This document shows, one piece after another, positions 5,594-6,752 of a stretch of 6,752 nucleotides of DNA. Every line of letters starts with the position of its first letter. The stretch's first letter is position 1. The notes under the pieces were generated by a model. That model worked only from the letters and a program-made list of their open reading frames with translations, did not search any database and was not told the DNA's origin. The translations under genes were made by a program, and so were the position numbers. Source of the stretch: Desulfobacterales bacterium (GTDB lineage Bacteria; Desulfobacterota; Desulfobacteria; Desulfobacterales; UBA5852); the NCBI GenBank assembly GCA_030066455.1, contig JASJBQ010000261.1, positions 1 through 6,752 of the forward strand, written 5' to 3'.

Positions 5594-6752
5594 ATGAGAA
5601 AAAACGAAATCGACCATATTCTCACCCGCATGCTCGATTCCCATAAAAATGTATCCGACCTCAACCTGACGGTGGGCAAGCCGCCGCAGGTCGAGAGTGC
5701 CGGGGTTCTGCTGCCCGTGGAAATGCGGCCGCCCGTCAAGGAACTCTCCCCGTTCCAGACCGAAATTCTGGCGCTCAACCTGATCAACAACGATCGCCGC
5801 CTGACCCGCGACCTGCTCAACAATGGCTCCTGTGACCTTTCGCATTCCTTGCCCGGCAAGGCCCGGTTCCGTGTCAACATCTTCTCGCAAACCGGCAACT
5901 ATTCCATCGTGCTACGGAAGCTGGAGTCCAAGGTCCCCACCATCAAGAGCATGAACCTGCCGGAACCCTTCTTCGATATCGCCAAGGAAAAGAACGGCAT
6001 CGTTTTGTTCACCGGGGCCACCGGCTCGGGCAAGACCACTTCGCTGGCGGCCATTCTGGACGACATCAACGAGCGCCTGTCCGTGCATGTCGTCACCCTT
6101 GAAGATCCGGTGGAATACCTGCACCCCCACAAAATGAGCACCTTCAACCAGCGGGAACTCGGCCTGGATTTCGATCGCTACGCCAACGGGCTGCGCGCCG
6201 CCCTGCGCCAGGCGCCCAAGGTCATTCTGGTGGGGGAGATGCGCGACCGCGAAACGGTCGAAATCGGCCTCAGCGCCGCCGAAACGGGCCATCTGGTCTT
6301 CTCGACCCTGCATACGGTGGACGCGGGCCAAACCATCAACCGCATCCTGGGCATGTTTTCCACCGAGGAGGAAAACCAGGTTCGCATCCGGCTGGCCGAC
6401 ACCGTCCGCTGGATCGTGGGCCAGCGCCTGCTGCCCAAAGTCGGCGGCGGCCGGGTGGCAGCTTTCGAGGTCTTGCGCAGCAACATCCGGGTGAAAGACA
6501 GCATCCTGAACGGTGAATCCGAGGGCAAGACCTTTTATGACATCATTCAGCAGGGGGCGGCATTCGGCATGACCACCTTCGATGAATTCATCATCCGCCT
6601 CTACGAGCAGGGGTTGATCACCCAGGAAACCGCCATGGCCTTCGCGTCGCGCAAGGGGATCGCCGGACGCGGCATCGACATGGTCAAGTCCGCCCGCGGC
6701 GAGGCCACCACCGATATCGACCGCCTCGAGGTCGATCACCAGTACAGCAAGG
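5594..6752 (+). CDS. PilT/PilU-family ATPase, PilU-like, truncated by the right edge
   Basis: An open frame of 386 codons with no stop before the window ends, so the C-terminus is missing. It is a second PilT-superfamily motor. The N-terminal domain keeps the SDLNLTVGKPP pattern (21-31). The core has Walker A GATGSGKTT (141-149), Asp box TLEDPVEY (168-175), Walker B region with the catalytic Glu in KVILVGEMRD (209-218) and His box GHLVFSTLHT (232-241). RQAP before Walker B (205-208), AETGHL and GRVAAFEV (286-293) resemble PilU more than PilT. The PilT AIRNLIRE motif is absent, replaced by RSNIRVKDSILNGE (295-308). The Asp normally just before the Walker B strand is Lys209. PilU proteins assist PilT in retraction under load. 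The start at ATG 5594 follows AAGGG at a suitable distance. The family is certain, the PilU role is inferred. Confidence 0.9.
   Translation, partial: MRKNEIDHILTRMLDSHKNVSDLNLTVGKPPQVESAGVLLPVEMRPPVKELSPFQTEILALNLINNDRRLTRDLLNNGSCDLSHSLPGKARFRVNIFSQTGNYSIVLRKLESKVPTIKSMNLPEPFFDIAKEKNGIVLFTGATGSGKTTSLAAILDDINERLSVHVVTLEDPVEYLHPHKMSTFNQRELGLDFDRYANGLRAALRQAPKVILVGEMRDRETVEIGLSAAETGHLVFSTLHTVDAGQTINRILGMFSTEEENQVRIRLADTVRWIVGQRLLPKVGGGRVAAFEVLRSNIRVKDSILNGESEGKTFYDIIQQGAAFGMTTFDEFIIRLYEQGLITQETAMAFASRKGIAGRGIDMVKSARGEATTDIDRLEVDHQYSK

Noticed and set aside
4826..5890. Long minus-strand open frame opposite pilT and the start of the second motor gene
   Set aside because: It is antisense to strongly conserved ATPase motifs. 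Its His/Gly/Asp-rich translation is the usual mirror of GC-rich coding DNA.
5912..6739. Minus-strand open frame opposite the second motor gene
   Set aside because: Mirror of conserved Walker and His-box coding sequence, with no recognisable domain of its own.
1..6752. CRISPR array, tRNA/rRNA, insertion sequence or attachment site
   Set aside because: Read on both strands: no regularly spaced repeats, no tRNA-like cloverleaf, no transposase or integrase motif and no terminal inverted repeats with target duplication were found.

Overview
The window looks like an ordinary chromosomal segment from a GC-rich, Gram-negative, probably anaerobic bacterium. The gene content fits a deltaproteobacterium (Desulfobacterota, Desulfosarcina-like), but that placement is inferred from gene content and style, not from a marker gene. 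No insertion sequence, CRISPR array, tRNA, rRNA or integrase is visible.

Left part (1-1890). A strong intrinsic terminator at 139-175 closes an unseen upstream transcription unit. After a spacer comes a minus-strand ChaN-type (haem-binding/TIKI superfamily) exported protein (418-1347). Divergent from it is a plus-strand gene for an 85-residue, two-helix membrane protein of unknown function (1468-1725). This small gene converges on the next minus-strand operon, and a GC-rich hairpin (1850-1874) sits between the two 3' ends.

Middle part (1890-3530). A two-gene minus-strand operon encodes a CcdA-type membrane electron carrier (2384-3103) followed by an exported thioredoxin-fold protein with a WCEYC active site (1890-2336). 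CcdA-type proteins carry reducing equivalents from cytoplasmic thioredoxin across the membrane, and the exported thioredoxin-like protein is a natural recipient, so the pair reads as a periplasmic thiol-reduction module. A gene-free stretch of about 430 bases (3104-3530) separates it from the divergent plus-strand genes. It holds a candidate promoter for each side, a perfect dyad and a leader hairpin in front of ccdA.

Right part (3531-6752). Four plus-strand genes run in series: a one-repeat YggT membrane protein, a DivIVA-domain coiled-coil protein, a PilT twitching ATPase and a second PilT/PilU-like ATPase that runs off the right edge. YggT next to DivIVA is a common arrangement in envelope and division clusters. 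Having both retraction motors directly downstream suggests, by inference only, a link between cell-pole or septum organisation and type IV pilus retraction.

I do not see a clearly new system. The parts most worth a second look are the DivIVA-PilT-PilU-like arrangement with a divergent second motor, the ccdA leader (short reading frame, hairpin and misplaced Shine-Dalgarno), the 3301-3319 dyad and the small unknown membrane protein.
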